Source of the DNA: Alistipes sp. UBA943 | GTDB taxonomy: Bacteria; Bacteroidota; Bacteroidia; Bacteroidales; Rikenellaceae | Assembly: GCA_002293345.1 (NCBI GenBank) | Contig: DBDB01000102.1 | Location: forward strand, 1-5,764 | DNA length: 5,764 bases | Direction of reading: 5' to 3' | Shown: piece after piece, positions 5,501 through 5,764 of the stretch | Layout of the letters: each line of letters begins with the position of its first letter | Position numbering within the stretch: the first letter of the stretch is position 1 | Made by a program: the position numbers and the translations under genes | Notes under the pieces: model-generated | Seen by the model: only the letters and a program-made list of their open reading frames with translations | Databases searched by the model: none | Told to the model about the DNA's origin: nothing

Positions 5501-5670
5501 CAGTCTTTCCAGTTCTCGAATCTTCACCCTCGCAAGAGGCTTTCACCTGGTATAGAAGTTGTTCGTTCAAGTGGTGTTCCAATCCCTCCGGGGTTGGGCA
5601 CGCTTGGGCGTAGACAGCTTACCGGGTGGGGCAGTGAAGAGCCTGAGACGGAGAGCTTAATCTGCGCCCA
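5501..5670 (+). ncRNA. ssrS: 6S RNA-like structured RNA (candidate ssrS)
   Basis: This roughly 170-nt stretch folds into a long rod. AGTTCTC (5511-5517) pairs with GAGAGCT (5651-5657), and CACCTGGTA (5544-5552) with TACCGGGTG (5620-5628). An open central bubble follows (5553-5563 against 5611-5619). The apical arm has CGTTCAAG (5564-5571) with CTTGGGCG (5603-5610) and CCAATCCC (5579-5586) with GGGGTTGG (5590-5597). In the closing stem either TCTTCAC (5521-5527) pairs with GTGAAGA (5634-5640), or AGGCT (5537-5541) pairs with AGCCT (5640-5644). The second option, with CGCAAG on one side and AGCCTGAGACGG on the other, echoes E. coli 6S RNA. 6S RNA binds housekeeping RNA polymerase holoenzyme in its central bubble and dampens transcription in slow growth. 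Length and layout fit 6S, and I see no motifs of tmRNA, RNase P or SRP RNA. The ends are approximate, and the assignment rests on structure rather than a covariance search. Confidence 0.6.
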
Positions 5671-5677
5671 TTTTTTT
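5671..5677 (+). terminator. T7 tract after the 6S-like RNA
   Basis: Seven consecutive T residues follow the GC-rich GCGCCCA end of the structured RNA and are the natural place for transcription to end. I cannot identify a clean short hairpin immediately before them. TGGGCG at 5605-5610 could pair with CGCCCA at 5665-5670, but only across a loop of about 54 nt. The terminator call is therefore weak. Confidence 0.3.
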
Positions 5678-5764
5678 ATGGAGATTTTTGATTCTGAATT
5701 GTATCTTTTTTATGTGTTTTTTTGGGGAGGTATTTTGGTGTTTTTATGGGACATAGGTGTCCAC
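5678..5764 (+). CDS. Doubtful partial ORF at the right edge
   Basis: From the ATG at 5678 the plus-strand frame stays open for 29 codons to the window end. The peptide starts MEIFDSELYLFYV and is strongly hydrophobic, like the first membrane segment of a small membrane protein. Against it: the DNA is T-rich and unlike the other genes, the start directly abuts the T7 tract with no visible ribosome binding site, and T-rich DNA encodes Phe, Leu and Val by default. It may simply be the spacer after the 6S-like RNA. Confidence 0.12.
   Translation, partial: MEIFDSELYLFYVFFWGGILVFLWDIGVH

Noticed and set aside
1..5764. CRISPR array, tRNA or rRNA genes, transposase, toxin-antitoxin pair
   Set aside because: I saw no regularly spaced short repeats, no tRNA cloverleaf with CCA end, no rRNA signatures and no matching protein motifs.

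Overview
This window looks like a chromosomal segment from a member of the phylum Bacteroidota, probably order Bacteroidales. Three things point there. Matches to the Bacteroidota -7 promoter element TAnnTTTG lie upstream of three genes. There are no strong Shine-Dalgarno sequences. The gene types fit: a Bacteroidales-style LepB with a long periplasmic insert, and a FISUMP-type C-terminal module. The coding regions are moderately GC-rich and the spacers AT-rich. An Alistipes/Rikenellaceae-like source is possible, but that is a guess.

Layout, left to right. Positions 1-328 hold no convincing gene, but carry one copy of a 28-bp direct repeat, a small palindrome, a GC-rich foldable element (191-250) and a promoter-like element (283-290). 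A plus-strand pair follows: a DUF2807/head-GIN-like lipoprotein (329-1045) whose last stop base is the first base of the GTG start of truA (1045-1776). The 1777-2020 gap holds the second copy of the repeat and, on the minus strand, a start-less 64-codon remnant of a FISUMP domain (2010-1816) directly behind the lepB stop. Then come two minus-strand genes in one probable operon, dapB (3953-3294) followed by lepB (3256-2021). A short AT-rich divergent promoter region (3954-4055) separates them from aspA on the plus strand (4056-5471). After aspA lies a roughly 170-nt foldable sequence (about 5501-5670) with the architecture of 6S RNA. The right edge is T-rich, with a short open frame of doubtful reality.

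Most of the genes are housekeeping. TruA modifies tRNA. DapB makes tetrahydrodipicolinate for lysine and peptidoglycan. LepB cleaves signal peptides. AspA converts aspartate to fumarate and ammonia. DapB and AspA both draw on aspartate-derived metabolism and are divergently transcribed, but shared control is only an inference. The parts most worth a second look are the repeat pair flanking the lipoprotein-truA block, the FISUMP remnant whose C-terminal codons make up that repeat, the 6S-like RNA and the structured element at 191-250. I did not find a clear new defence, mobile or biosynthetic system.
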